Shown piece by piece: positions 15,580 through 24,206 of a DNA stretch of 34,449 nucleotides. A program made the translations under genes and the position numbers. Under the pieces are notes generated by a model. It worked only from the letters and a program-made list of their open reading frames with translations. It was not told the origin of the DNA and made no database searches. The stretch is from the NCBI RefSeq assembly GCF_020595055.1, contig NZ_JAJDOO010000040.1, positions 1 to 34,449 of the forward strand. The letters are read 5' to 3'. Each line of letters begins with the position of its first letter. Position 1 is the stretch's first letter. Source of the stretch: Desulfosporosinus shakirovi. Lineage in GTDB: Bacteria > Bacillota > Desulfitobacteriia > Desulfitobacteriales > Desulfitobacteriaceae.

Positions 15580-15781
15580 TGTTTGCCTCCTCCTCGTAGA
15601 TGAAAATGTCTTCAATACTCATGTTGAAATAACGTGCAATTTTAAAGGCTAAGAGAATTGAGGGATTGTATCTGCCGTTTTCCAAGGAGCCGATGGTTTG
15701 CCTGGATACCTCCAAAGCTGCTGCCAGCTCTTCCTGTTTGATTCCGTGTAATTTGCGTATTTCCTCGAGCCTGTTTTTCAA
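15566..15781 (-). CDS. XRE-family small transcriptional regulator
   Basis: A 71-residue protein that is almost only an HTH_3 domain: MKNRLEEIRKLHGIKQEEL, ALEVSRQTIGSLENG and a C-terminal MSIEDIFIYEE, as in the short YgzD-like regulators. It starts with TTG 15781, eight bases after AGGAGA. It probably represses its own two-gene operon through the palindrome immediately upstream. Confidence 0.9.
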   Translation of the reverse strand: MKNRLEEIRKLHGIKQEELAAALEVSRQTIGSLENGRYNPSILLAFKIARYFNMSIEDIFIYEEEANNEQK

Positions 15782-15799
15782 ATGACCATCTCCTATACT

Positions 15800-15875
15800 T
15801 GTCTATGGAAAGTAAGCTTTCCATAGACATAAAATAGGATAGAAACACACTTGTGTCAAGTAAACTTTCCATGAC
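15800..15875 (-). promoter_or_regulatory. Promoter and operator of the XRE regulator operon
   Basis: On the minus strand a perfect -35 TTGACA (15854-15859) is 17 bases from a TATTTT -10 (15831-15836). A perfect 13-pair inverted repeat, TGTCTATGGAAAG and CTTTCCATAGACA (15800-15829, four-base centre), covers the expected transcript start. A second partial copy, AAGTAAACTTTCCATGAC (15858-15875), lies just upstream of and over the -35. Binding at both would block polymerase: a classic autorepressor layout. Confidence 0.8.
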
Positions 15876-15957
15876 GAGGGGTGCTTAACAACTCCTTATC
15901 TTTACAGAGAAATTATGCGCAAATTTGGAAGCGGCAGAGGATTCTCATGGAGGGGGG

Positions 15958-16092
15958 ATGCACCGCGGACAGGGCTCAGGGCATCATAGTTCCTGCCGGA
16001 AAAAAGGTATGCACCAAGGTCATGGGCACCACAAACATCAACAACATCATATCATTGTTGTCCCGCCGAAGGTGAGTAAGCGGAGGGTTTAG
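15958..16092 (+). CDS. Short His/Gly-rich ORF
   Basis: A 44-residue frame from ATG 15958, preceded by GGAGGGGGG, encoding a very His-rich peptide (11 His; MHQGHGHHKHQQHHIIVV). A different frame begins ATG 15914 (MRKFGSGRGFSWRG) and would join it after one frameshift; glycine-rich starts of this kind occur in small metal-related proteins. It may be a real small metal-binding protein or a fragment. Confidence 0.3.
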   Translation: MHRGQGSGHHSSCRKKGMHQGHGHHKHQQHHIIVVPPKVSKRRV

Positions 16093-16336
16093 AATGATAG
16101 CCATGAAACTGAAAAGACAGTAATAGAAAGAGTTCGCTGTAGCAACCCACATTTAGCCAAAGAAAAGTATCTTGAAGCTTTCCAACAGATTGTGGAGAAT
16201 GTACCCTGCTACCTTGTAACTGATGTGCGCGTACTCTCTATTGTGATACTTATGACCTTTCCGAACTTTATTGTTTGGGAAGGTTTTTGTTTTGTATGAT
16301 TCCTACAGCTAAAATCAGCCAACGAGCTAAAAAGGA
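16093..16336. other. Remnant coding sequence without start
   Basis: A frame on the plus strand, open from about 16105 to 16299, reads KTVIERVRCSNPHLAKEKYL and then EAFQQIVENVPCYLVTDVRV. It has no start codon or ribosome site and I cannot assign it. Confidence 0.3.
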
Positions 16337-16379
16337 TTGATAATTATCGTTCGATATAATATGATTATCGTGCGAGGTG
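16337..16379 (+). promoter_or_regulatory. Promoter and operator-like repeats of the Phd-Uma2 gene
   Basis: TTGATA (16337-16342) and TATGAT (16360-16365) are 17 bases apart, each one base from consensus. The near-identical 11-mers ATTATCGTTCG (16343-16353) and ATTATCGTGCG (16364-16374) repeat with a period of 21 bases, two helical turns, and flank and overlap the -10. The first also forms a palindrome, TATCG-TT-CGATA. GAGGTG (16374-16379) is the ribosome site for ATG 16389. Confidence 0.7.
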
Positions 16380-16388
16380 ATTAGAATT

Positions 16389-17159
16389 ATGAACGATATA
16401 AACAATGAAGGTCATCAAAAATCGAGCAATATAATTACAGCTACGGAGCTTAAAAGCAATCTCGGGACATATTTGGATTATGTAATCGATAATAATGAAG
16501 TGGTAATTACCAAAAACGGTAAAAAAGCGGTGAGGCTCACACCTTACCTCACAGACAGCGATCGCTATTTTCTCATGAAGGAGAAGGCTTTGGACTACCG
16601 GTACGGAGGAAAAAAAGTCTCCTATGAGGAATTTAGGGAAATCTACGAAAAAAGCGATATGCGCATGGAATTCATCAACGGTGAAATTGTGCTGTTAAGT
16701 TCGCCAAGCATTATCCATCAAGAAATCTCGGGAAACTTATATGTTGGATTCAAAGAGTATCTCAAAGGGAAAGGATGTAAGGTATTTTATGCCCCTTTCG
16801 ATGTACATTTCAGGAAAGAAGGTTTCAAAGACCCTGATGTAATGCAGCCCGATCTGCTTGTTGCTTGTGATGTGGCTGAGACCACTGATGAAAAAGGCCG
16901 GTATATGGGCACGCCGGTTCTGGTTGTTGAGATCTTATCGCCAAGCACCAGGTCCAAAGATATGGTGGATAAGCTGAATACTTTTATGATTTCCGGGGTC
17001 AGGGAGTTTTGGATTGTCGATCCTGATCAGGAGACTATACTGGTTTATGGTTTTAAAGACCTGGATATTGATCATTTTCGAACCTACAGGAAACAGGAAG
17101 CAGTTCGGTCGTATTGGCTTCCTGATTTGGAAATTTCAGGGAATATAGTTTTCCCTTAA
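16389..17159 (+). CDS. Fusion of Phd/YefM antitoxin domain and Uma2-family nuclease
   Basis: A 256-residue two-domain protein. Residues 14-53 are a Phd/YefM fold (NIITATELKSNLGTYLDYV, then EVVITKNGKKAVRLTPY), the DNA-binding and autoregulating part of type II antitoxins. Residues 75-256 are a Uma2 (DUF820) domain of the PD-(D/E)xK nuclease superfamily, with the likely active-site residues Glu94 (RMEFINGE), Asp155 (QPDLLV), Glu181 (VVEILSPST) and Lys195 (DKLNTF), plus His110. All seem intact, so it could cut DNA or RNA. ATG 16389 is nine bases after GAGGTG; a GTG at 16377 overlaps that site. No separate toxin gene follows. The promoter carries repeats suited to binding by the Phd domain. The natural substrate of Uma2 proteins is not established. 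Confidence 0.85.
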   Translation: MNDINNEGHQKSSNIITATELKSNLGTYLDYVIDNNEVVITKNGKKAVRLTPYLTDSDRYFLMKEKALDYRYGGKKVSYEEFREIYEKSDMRMEFINGEIVLLSSPSIIHQEISGNLYVGFKEYLKGKGCKVFYAPFDVHFRKEGFKDPDVMQPDLLVACDVAETTDEKGRYMGTPVLVVEILSPSTRSKDMVDKLNTFMISGVREFWIVDPDQETILVYGFKDLDIDHFRTYRKQEAVRSYWLPDLEISGNIVFP

Positions 17160-17533
17160 ATCCTTCTTAATAATGATTGCCATCACTGTCTTTGTCCCTG
17201 CACAGGTCATCGGCATACATCCGCGTTTTGTCAGAATATCTTTAAACTCAAGTAGGGCATCGTCATACAAATACACAAGAAACGCCAACAGAATTGATGT
17301 AGTCAAGCGATTGCAATACTATCAATAGTGCACGTTGATACTGACATAATGATCAAAGCTAATAATGAAACCAAAGAAAGGTTTATTCGCTGTTTCAGAC
17401 CATGGTAATGCGAAGAACACAAGGTAGTCATAGCAATTTACAAGTCCTAACCAGTATTTATTTTTACGCGTCAGTGTGTTACAGTAATAAATGTTTTCAT
17501 TTTAGCAAACTATATGGCTAGCGAGGAGATTGA
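17160..17533. other. Gap with a minus-strand coding remnant
   Basis: On the minus strand, from about 17285 down to 17150, a frame without start reads YDDALLEFKDILTKRGCMPM and CAGTKTVMAIIIKKD. I cannot name it; it runs into the end of the Phd-Uma2 gene and is probably a 3' or internal fragment. From 17290 to 17500 I see nothing coding. GAGGAG at 17523-17528 serves the permease gene. Confidence 0.35.
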
Positions 17534-18889
17534 ATGATGGAAAATGGATTGGAGAAAAAATACGGACTTTTAACTGCTATAGCAATGGTTATCGGCATTG
17601 TTATTGGCAGCGGCGTATTTTTCAAAGCAGAGAAGGTTTTAACGGCTACCGGAGGGGATCTGCCTCAGGGTATCTTGGCTTGGAGTATTGGCGGAATTAT
17701 CATGATGGTTTGTGCCTATGTATTCGCCACCTTGGCTACCCGATATGAGAAAGTAAATGGCATTGTTGATTATGCTGAAGTTGCCCTAGGCAGTGAGTAC
17801 GGTTATTTTATTGGTTGGTTTATGGCTGCTATTTATTATCCAACCCTCACCTCTGTACTGGCATGGGTATCGGCTCGATACACTTGTGTGCTGCTGGGCT
17901 GGGATATTGCGGGTAGTGAAGCAATGGCGATTTCTGGGTTTTTCCTGGTCGGGAGCTTTGCATTAAACGCGCTTTCCCCAAAGCTGGCCGGTAAGTTCCA
18001 AGTCTCGACGACGATCATTAAGATTGTCCCTCTTGCTCTCATGGCAGTTGTCGGAATCATCGTCGGACTAAGCAATGGCATCTTGGTGAGTAACTTTACC
18101 AGTGGGGCGATTGCTGGTGTGACAAGTGCCAACCCGCTTTTCACAGCGGTTGTTGCCACTGCATTCGCCTACGAAGGATGGATTATTGCCACCAGTATCA
18201 ATGCAGAATTGAAGGATGCTAAGAGAAACCTACCCTTGGCACTGACCTTTGGAACCATGTTTGTTGCGCTCTTGTACATTCTGTACTACGTAGGACTGGC
18301 AGGGGCTGTGAGTAACAGCGTGATGATGGAAGGCGGCGAAGCCGGAGCCAAACTGGCCTTTTCCACAGTATTCTCCAGTCTGGGAGGAACAGTTCTGTTC
18401 GTATTTGTGGTAATTTCTTGCTTGGGAACCTTAAATGGTTTAATGATGGGCTGCACCCGGGGGTTCTACTCTTTAGCAGCCAGAGATATGGGCCCTAATC
18501 CCAAGGTCTTTAAAAGCATTGATATAAACACTAATATGCCGACGAACTCCTCCATCTTAGGTCTACTGCTCAGCGGTATGTGGCTGCTGTATTTTTTCGG
18601 TGCCAATCTAACAGCTGTCCCTTGGTTCGGTTCCTTTAGTTTTGATAGTTCGGAACTGCCGATTGTGAGCATCTATGCCATGTATATCCCTATTTTCGTT
18701 ATGATGATGGTCAAAGAGAAGTCTCTGAACTTCGTTAAACGCTTCCTTATGCCGTCCCTGGCTATCTGTGCCTGTGTCTTCATGGTGGTTGCTGCCTGTT
18801 ATTCCCATGGCAAGGCAGTCTGGTTCTACCTTGTTATTTTCGGCGTGATTATGGCCTTGGGAATGATTATGAATATCAGAAAAAAATAG
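17534..18889 (+). CDS. APC-family amino acid permease
   Basis: A 451-residue membrane protein of the amino acid-polyamine-organocation superfamily, closest in style to SteT/LAT exchangers. TM1 has the unwound substrate-binding glycine motif IGIVIGSGVFF, TM6 has VVATAFAYEGWIIATSINAELKDAKRNLP, with the family's E-x-x-x-P-x-R-N-x-P-like ending. About twelve membrane segments are seen, and the C-terminus is short (NIRKK). It moves an amino acid across the cytoplasmic membrane by proton symport or exchange; the substrate is not evident. GAGGAG precedes the ATG by six bases. It is a single-gene unit ending at a strong terminator. Confidence 0.9.
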   Translation: MMENGLEKKYGLLTAIAMVIGIVIGSGVFFKAEKVLTATGGDLPQGILAWSIGGIIMMVCAYVFATLATRYEKVNGIVDYAEVALGSEYGYFIGWFMAAIYYPTLTSVLAWVSARYTCVLLGWDIAGSEAMAISGFFLVGSFALNALSPKLAGKFQVSTTIIKIVPLALMAVVGIIVGLSNGILVSNFTSGAIAGVTSANPLFTAVVATAFAYEGWIIATSINAELKDAKRNLPLALTFGTMFVALLYILYYVGLAGAVSNSVMMEGGEAGAKLAFSTVFSSLGGTVLFVFVVISCLGTLNGLMMGCTRGFYSLAARDMGPNPKVFKSIDINTNMPTNSSILGLLLSGMWLLYFFGANLTAVPWFGSFSFDSSELPIVSIYAMYIPIFVMMMVKEKSLNFVKRFLMPSLAICACVFMVVAACYSHGKAVWFYLVIFGVIMALGMIMNIRKK

Positions 18890-18913
18890 ATCCAATGCTC
18901 AAGGTTGATAAGT

Positions 18914-18953
18914 AAAAAGCAGCTAATCTCTTACGAGGATTAGCTGCTTTTTA
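18914..18953. terminator. Strong two-way terminator
   Basis: AAAAAGCAGCTAATC pairs with GATTAGCTGCTTTTT over a short loop (TCTTACGAG region). T runs flank both sides, so it ends the permease transcript and can also end the convergent ABC operon about 140 bases away. Confidence 0.9.
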
Positions 18954-19089
18954 TGTTACAATAATACAAATTACCTATTGCTCTACAGTTGAATATACGC
19001 TCACAGATTTAGAGATGAGTCAAATAACCGTCGATGCGACTCCTTTTGCCGGAAATCATTCCATACCGTATAGAAATAAGGATATGATC

Positions 19090-22000
19090 TTATTCCACTG
19101 CTTTCAGTGCTTCAACCATGTTAATACCTTTGAGCCGCCTATGCATAATCAGCATGACGACAAGAGAGAAGGCGAGGGTAAACCCCGCGGCTAGAATATA
19201 GCTGGTCAGCTTAACCGCAGGGTCCATCAGCACATTCTCAGGCGGTAGTGTGGTAACGATGAAGCCATGCAGGAGCAACCCAAATACGAAGCCGATAAAT
19301 ATTCCAATTGTGGTCAGGATCATGGTTTCACGGTAAACATAGCCCGTCACCTCGCTGGGATAAAAGCCCAACACCATAATGGTGGACAATTCGCGTATCC
19401 GCTCAGATACGTTGATGTTTGTCAGGTTGTAGAGCACCACGACAGCCAGTAGCGAAGAGACTAAAACTAAAACCAGCACTACGATGTTCAGAGAATCGGT
19501 CAGATTTCCGATAGCATCGCCGGCGACATTGGTATTCACTGTACTCAGCACGACCTCCTTTTCCAGCATGCTTCTGGAGAAGAGGCTGACGCTTTCGGTG
19601 CTGTTGTCTTGGAGCAAAAGATAATCACTGTTGACGCGGTAGGGTTTACCGAATAGTTCTTCGTAATAACCCAGGGGTAAATACAGATAGTGGCCAGCGT
19701 AGTTCTCCGTTATCCCTGCGATTTCAATAGTTTTAAAGGTGCCGTCGTTGTCCTTAAACTCCAGCTTGTCTCCCACATTCAGTCCGAGAAGAACGGCGAT
19801 CTTCTCCGTGATGACCGCGCCGTCCGCCAAGGGAATAGGGAGCTTACTTCTGCGCTCCCGCAGTTGATTGATGGTGCGAAATGCCGCCTCATCCTCAGGC
19901 ACGACGACGGCGACTGTCTGGTCGAGCTTGCCGGGTATCTGGACGATGCCTTGTTCAAACCGCGCCGGATAAAGTCCGGCGATGCGGCTGTCACTCTTGA
20001 GCCCGTCGCTGAAAGCCAACAGATCCTCCGTTGCGGCATTCTCATCAAAGATAACAACGGTATCATAGCGGAAAAGATCGCTGTACTGTTTAAAAAAAAG
20101 CGAACCGACGGAATCGCGGATTCCGAAGCCCATGAAAATCAGAGCGGTACACCCGGCCACCCCAATAATCGTCATCAGCATCCTATTTTTATAGCGAAAA
20201 ATATTCCGGGCGGTTACCTTGTAATTGAAGGAGAGGCGTCGCCACAGCGGCGTGAAGCGCTCCAGAAGAATGCGGTTCCCAATCTTCGGAGCTTTGGGCC
20301 TGAGCAGCACCGAGACATTGTTCGTCAGTGAGGCTCGGGTGGTTAGAAAGGCGACAAACCCCGTGCAGAGTAGGCTGATTAAAACGGCGATTACGCTGAA
20401 GACGGGCGAGAGCAGGGGGAGCTCCTGATTAAAGATGAAACTTGAGGAATAGGCATCGAAGATAATCGGCATTAGTATGTTCTGCCCCCCAGCAATGCCA
20501 ATTAAGCTTCCGATCAGGCTGGCGAGGCTTCCATAGGCCAGGAATTTTTTGATGACGTCCCAGTCTGAATAGCCAAGGGCTTTCATCGTGCCGATCTGCA
20601 GGCGCTGTTCGTCGACCATGCGCGTCATAGTGGTCAGTGAAACCAAGAGAGCGATCAGGAAAAAGAACACCGGAAAGAAAAGGGACAGCAGGTCCATGCT
20701 CTCGGAATTTTGGATGATCTGGTAAAAGCCCATATTCTTGTAGCGGTCGTGAATGGTGTAGTCTGGCACCTTGAGCCGGGCGAGCTGATTTTTGGCTTTG
20801 TTGAGCTCGGTTTTGCCCTGCTCGATCTCTTTCTGGGCCTTGGGCAACTTGTTAATATACTCCAAGCGCCCTTGCTCATAGTCGGCTCCGCCATCGAGTA
20901 GCTTCCGGTAGGCAGCCTTCAGCTCCTCCTCGACCTTTGCCCCCTCCGTCGCCAGTGTTGCCCTGGCATCTTCGAGCTGGGCCGCGCCGTCGTCGTACTT
21001 TGCCTGGCCGTCGGCCAGCTCCCCACGTGCTTTTTCCAGCTCGGCCTGGCCGTCGGCAAGCTTGACGCGGCCCTCTTCCAGCTGGATAAGACCGTCCTCA
21101 TAGTCCGCTTTTTTGGCGTTAAACTCCGCTTGCTGCTTGTCCAGCGTCTGCTGGCTGTCGTTGAGCTTGTTTTTCGCGTCGCTGAGTAGCGCAAGGGATT
21201 CGAGGGCTGCTTTCTGCTGAGCAAGCAGGGCGTTGTACTGGGCCTGAAGCTCCGCTTTTTTGTTCACAGTTTGATCCTGTTTGTTCAACAGATCGGTTTG
21301 CTGGGCCAGCAGAGACGCCTTTGTCCCTTCCAGCTGCGGTTTTTGTGCCACAAGATCTGCTCTGCTCTGTTCAAGTCCCGCCTTCGTCTGCAGTAGCGGT
21401 GCCTTTTGAGCGTTGAGAGCGGTCTGCTGATTCGCCAAGTCCGCCTTTTTAGGGGTCAGATCCGAAGTTTGTTGTTCGAGCGAGGCAAGCTCCGCGTCTA
21501 TCGCAGCGATTTTTCCGGGGATCGCGTCCAGCTCGGCTTGCGCCAGGGGGTTAGGTTCAGGAGTGTGCGCAAGGAGGGCTTTCAGCTCATCTTGGCGGGC
21601 AGACAGAGCAGAACGCTGGGAGGTCAAATCCGCGATGTTGCTGTTAAGATTGTCTAGTTGCGCGTCAATTGACGTAAGGCTCTTCTCAATAGTGGCGAGA
21701 GAGGCGTTTAGCGAAGCCAAGCTCTGGTCTATACCGGGCAGCTGCCTATCAATCTGGGCTATCCCATCATCAAGGGCCGCCATGCTGGCCTCGGCCTGTT
21801 GCAGCCCCGCTGCGATCTGGGGCAGTCCAATCGCAATCTGGGCTAATCCGGCATCGATCTCGGTCAGGCTGGCGCTGATCTGACTTAGTCCGCCGTTGAG
21901 TTCAGCCAGTCCGTCGTTCAGTTCCGTCGTTTTTGCGGCAAGCTCCACTCTGCCGTCGTCAATGGTTTTCTGAGCGGCGTCTAGTTGCGCCTGTCCGTCT

Positions 22001-23088
22001 TCAAGCTGCAGCTTGGCGTCGGCGAGTTTGGCCTGTGAGTCGGCGAATTCCGCTTGGGAATCAGCCAGTTTCTTTTTTCCGTTTGCGAACTCGGCATAAC
22101 CGTCGTCGAGCTGGGCCTTTGAGGCCAGCAGCTCTTCCTGCCCGGAGGTGATCTTCGCCTGCCCTTCGCGGATCTTAGTTTCAAAGGTGGCCTTTCCGTC
22201 TTCGTAATCAGCCCAGCCGTTCTCCAGCTGGGCTCTGGCGTCATCCAATGTTAGTTTGGCGTCTAGCATTTGTTGTTCCGCATCGGTGATTTCCGACTGC
22301 GCTTGGGAAATTTCAGCGGTTCCTTCCTTGCGGTACTGTTCAAGCTTGATTTCCGGGCGTGAAGCGAAAGCCTGTTCCACTTCGTCACTGTGGGTTTTCA
22401 TCTTCTCCTTGTACTCGTCGGAATAGGTGTCGAGTCCTTTGACGTCGCTGAAGTCCAGCCTCGCTAAGCTGACGTTTTCCAGAGCAAAATTTTCATTCGC
22501 AATCACGGCGAAGCAGTCCACGACTCCATCGCCGATGGAGGACGTGCCCTTCTCCAGCGGCATCAAATATTCGGGCGAGTTCACAAAGCCGACAATGATA
22601 AAATCATAATTTTTTAAAGGGTAACTGTTTTGTACTTTTTCAGGGATAAATAAGAGGGGGTCGCCGATTTTATAGCCCTTTTCCCGCATCATCCCATCCA
22701 GAGCCAGCTCCTCCGCGCCCATGGGCAGCCTACCCTCGAGGATCTCGTAGCCCGGTAGCCTTCCCATGGACTCGGCGCGGACGATCACGTCCGAATCGCG
22801 CTGCATCAAATCAGTGCGATAGCTGTAATCCAAGAGTTCAATCCCCGAAACGGAGTCGAGAATCAGCTCGTCTTCCATTGCCAGACCTAGGGGAGACGTC
22901 ACCGTCAAATCCTCGAGATGGTACTTGTCCGCATAGGTGAGCAGCGTGTTGCGCATGGTGGGTCCCGTTACATACATCCCCACAAAGATAAACGAACCTA
23001 AGGCAATCATCAACATGATCGACATAAAGCGCGTGCGAGATTTTGTGAATTCCTTGAGAATATCCCTGTTCAAGGCTTTTTTACCCAT
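19090..23088 (-). CDS. Large FtsX-like ABC permease with extended coiled coil
   Basis: A 1,332-residue double FtsX/MacB-type permease. TM1 is at about residues 22-45 (FMSIMLMIALGSFIFVGMYV), followed by a MacB-like periplasmic part to ~250. Residues ~255-775 are an almost unbroken coiled coil built on L-x-D-G-x-x-x-L-type repeats (LEDGQAQL, LADGQAEL, LNDGLAEL). Then come three membrane segments (~805-940) with the first FtsX motif DEQRLQIGTMKALGYS, a second unit starting near 970 (MLMTIIGVAGCTALIF), an extracellular domain, and three final segments with SERIRELSTIMVLGF. The ORF opens at GTG 23100, adjacent to the ATPase stop; ATG 23088, eight bases after AGGTGG, is chosen. Permeases of this class act in efflux, lipoprotein or cell-envelope mechanotransmission; substrate unknown. 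Confidence 0.9.
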   Translation of the reverse strand: MGKKALNRDILKEFTKSRTRFMSIMLMIALGSFIFVGMYVTGPTMRNTLLTYADKYHLEDLTVTSPLGLAMEDELILDSVSGIELLDYSYRTDLMQRDSDVIVRAESMGRLPGYEILEGRLPMGAEELALDGMMREKGYKIGDPLLFIPEKVQNSYPLKNYDFIIVGFVNSPEYLMPLEKGTSSIGDGVVDCFAVIANENFALENVSLARLDFSDVKGLDTYSDEYKEKMKTHSDEVEQAFASRPEIKLEQYRKEGTAEISQAQSEITDAEQQMLDAKLTLDDARAQLENGWADYEDGKATFETKIREGQAKITSGQEELLASKAQLDDGYAEFANGKKKLADSQAEFADSQAKLADAKLQLEDGQAQLDAAQKTIDDGRVELAAKTTELNDGLAELNGGLSQISASLTEIDAGLAQIAIGLPQIAAGLQQAEASMAALDDGIAQIDRQLPGIDQSLASLNASLATIEKSLTSIDAQLDNLNSNIADLTSQRSALSARQDELKALLAHTPEPNPLAQAELDAIPGKIAAIDAELASLEQQTSDLTPKKADLANQQTALNAQKAPLLQTKAGLEQSRADLVAQKPQLEGTKASLLAQQTDLLNKQDQTVNKKAELQAQYNALLAQQKAALESLALLSDAKNKLNDSQQTLDKQQAEFNAKKADYEDGLIQLEEGRVKLADGQAELEKARGELADGQAKYDDGAAQLEDARATLATEGAKVEEELKAAYRKLLDGGADYEQGRLEYINKLPKAQKEIEQGKTELNKAKNQLARLKVPDYTIHDRYKNMGFYQIIQNSESMDLLSLFFPVFFFLIALLVSLTTMTRMVDEQRLQIGTMKALGYSDWDVIKKFLAYGSLASLIGSLIGIAGGQNILMPIIFDAYSSSFIFNQELPLLSPVFSVIAVLISLLCTGFVAFLTTRASLTNNVSVLLRPKAPKIGNRILLERFTPLWRRLSFNYKVTARNIFRYKNRMLMTIIGVAGCTALIFMGFGIRDSVGSLFFKQYSDLFRYDTVVIFDENAATEDLLAFSDGLKSDSRIAGLYPARFEQGIVQIPGKLDQTVAVVVPEDEAAFRTINQLRERRSKLPIPLADGAVITEKIAVLLGLNVGDKLEFKDNDGTFKTIEIAGITENYAGHYLYLPLGYYEELFGKPYRVNSDYLLLQDNSTESVSLFSRSMLEKEVVLSTVNTNVAGDAIGNLTDSLNIVVLVLVLVSSLLAVVVLYNLTNINVSERIRELSTIMVLGFYPSEVTGYVYRETMILTTIGIFIGFVFGLLLHGFIVTTLPPENVLMDPAVKLTSYILAAGFTLAFSLVVMLIMHRRLKGINMVEALKAVE

Positions 23089-23100
23089 GGTCAATACCAC

Positions 23101-23802
23101 CTACCATTCAATAGCATCGATGGAAACAGGACGATCATTAACCGTTATTTTTCTAACCTTAGCGTCGTTGATCTCAATCACCCGGTCGGCGATGGGCGCA
23201 ATCGCCTGGTTATGGGTGATCACAATAACCGTTGTCCCTGTGTCCTTACATGTATTCTGCAAAAGCTTCAGAATCGCCTTACCAGTCTTATAATCCAAGG
23301 CACCTGTCGGTTCATCTGCCAGGAGCATTTTCGGGTTTTTGGCCAGTGCTCTTGCAATAGCTACCCGCTGCTGCTCTCCCCCGGAAAGCTGAGCAGGGAA
23401 ATTATCCAGACGATCGCCGAGGCCGACACTTTCCAAGACCGTTTTGGCATCTTTGGCATTCGGTACAATCTGCGCTGCCAGTTCCACATTTTCCAGAGTC
23501 GTCAAATTGGGCACCAGGTTATAGAACTGGAACACAAACCCGATGTCCAGCCGCCTGTAGGTAGTCAGCTCTCTGCCTGTAGATTTGGCGATATCCTGGC
23601 CGTCAATCAGTACCTGGCCCTCGTCACAGGTATCCATACCCCCGAGGATATTGAGTACCGTTGACTTGCCGGCGCCGGAAGGGCCGACAATCACCACAAA
23701 TTCGCCCTTTTCAATATCAAAATTAATTCCGTTATTGGCGACAATAGTTGTGGTGCCCATGTTATACCGCTTATAGCATTCGACCATTTGAAGAAAAGGC
23801 AT
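23101..23802 (-). CDS. ABC ATPase of MacB/LolD type
   Basis: A 233-residue ATPase. Walker A is GPSGAGKST (40-48), the Q-loop lies in [13 protein letters not shown], the signature is LSGGEQQR, Walker B is [11 protein letters not shown] and the H-loop is VITHN. FYNLVP after the Q-loop is typical of the LolD/MacB group that powers FtsX-like permeases. The permease ORF opens on the next base, so the pair is translated together. GGAG lies eight bases before the ATG. A PadR regulator is encoded 400 bases upstream in the same direction and could regulate it, a common pairing, though a terminator intervenes. Confidence 0.93.
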   Translation of the reverse strand: MPFLQMVECYKRYNMGTTTIVANNGINFDIEKGEFVVIVGPSGAGKSTVLNILGGMDTCDEGQVLIDGQDIAKSTGRELTTYRRLDIGFVFQFYNLVPNLTTLENVELAAQIVPNAKDAKTVLESVGLGDRLDNFPAQLSGGEQQRVAIARALAKNPKMLLADEPTGALDYKTGKAILKLLQNTCKDTGTTVIVITHNQAIAPIADRVIEINDAKVRKITVNDRPVSIDAIEW

Positions 23803-23851
23803 AGAATCAACTCCAATTTTGGAATTCCTAAATAAGAGTTAGCTTCCCATT

Positions 23852-24198
23852 ATGGATCGCAAATTATCCGAAGTTAGGCGTAAAAAAGCTCAAGCCCTGA
23901 ATGAGGGCCTGAGCGTCAAGCGATATGAAGGGTATAATCCGAATTGGTCACTGGTGACGAATTTGACCTACACCTAGGCGCTATCCTTCTTGGAATCCAA
24001 GAAGAGGAGTGGAGGGAAAGGGCAGAAGTTGCCAAGAATCTTTGGACTTAAGCCTATGCGTATGCGCAGACATTTGACACCTTAAAGAAGGAGGAATTGA
24101 GCCCTGCCGGCACACTAGAAAAGGGGCTTCAGAGACCGGCAGCCTTCCTCAGTTTCGCAAAGGGTAGTCAAAAAAAGGTGATTAGTGGAGGAAACTAG
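23852..24198 (+). pseudogene. Degenerate ORF, family unknown
   Basis: On the plus strand, opposite its neighbours, ATG 23852 opens MDRKLSEVRRKKAQALNEGL and runs to NPNWSLVTN, then stops. Shifting frame at about 23955 gives GDEFDLHLGAILLGIQEEEW to KNLWT, then a TAA, and the same frame continues AYAYAQTFDTLKKEEL to a final TAG at 24196-24198. Joined, it would be a ~115-residue soluble protein with one frameshift and one CAA/CAG-to-TAA-type stop. I do not recognise the family. Confidence 0.4.
23882..23914 (-). terminator. Terminator of the flavoenzyme-PadR operon
   Basis: GCTCAAGCCCT and AGGGCCTGAGC (23888-23914) pair with one mismatch over GAATG. On the minus strand the stem is followed by TTTTTT, so it can end transcription coming from the PadR gene and give the ABC pair its own promoter between 23803 and 23880. 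Confidence 0.7.
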
Positions 24199-24206
24199 GA
24201 GCTTGG

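Noticed and set aside
19690-20331. A 213-codon plus-strand frame inside the permease gene
   Set aside because: Antisense shadow of the FtsX-like permease; composition reflects the opposite-strand codons.
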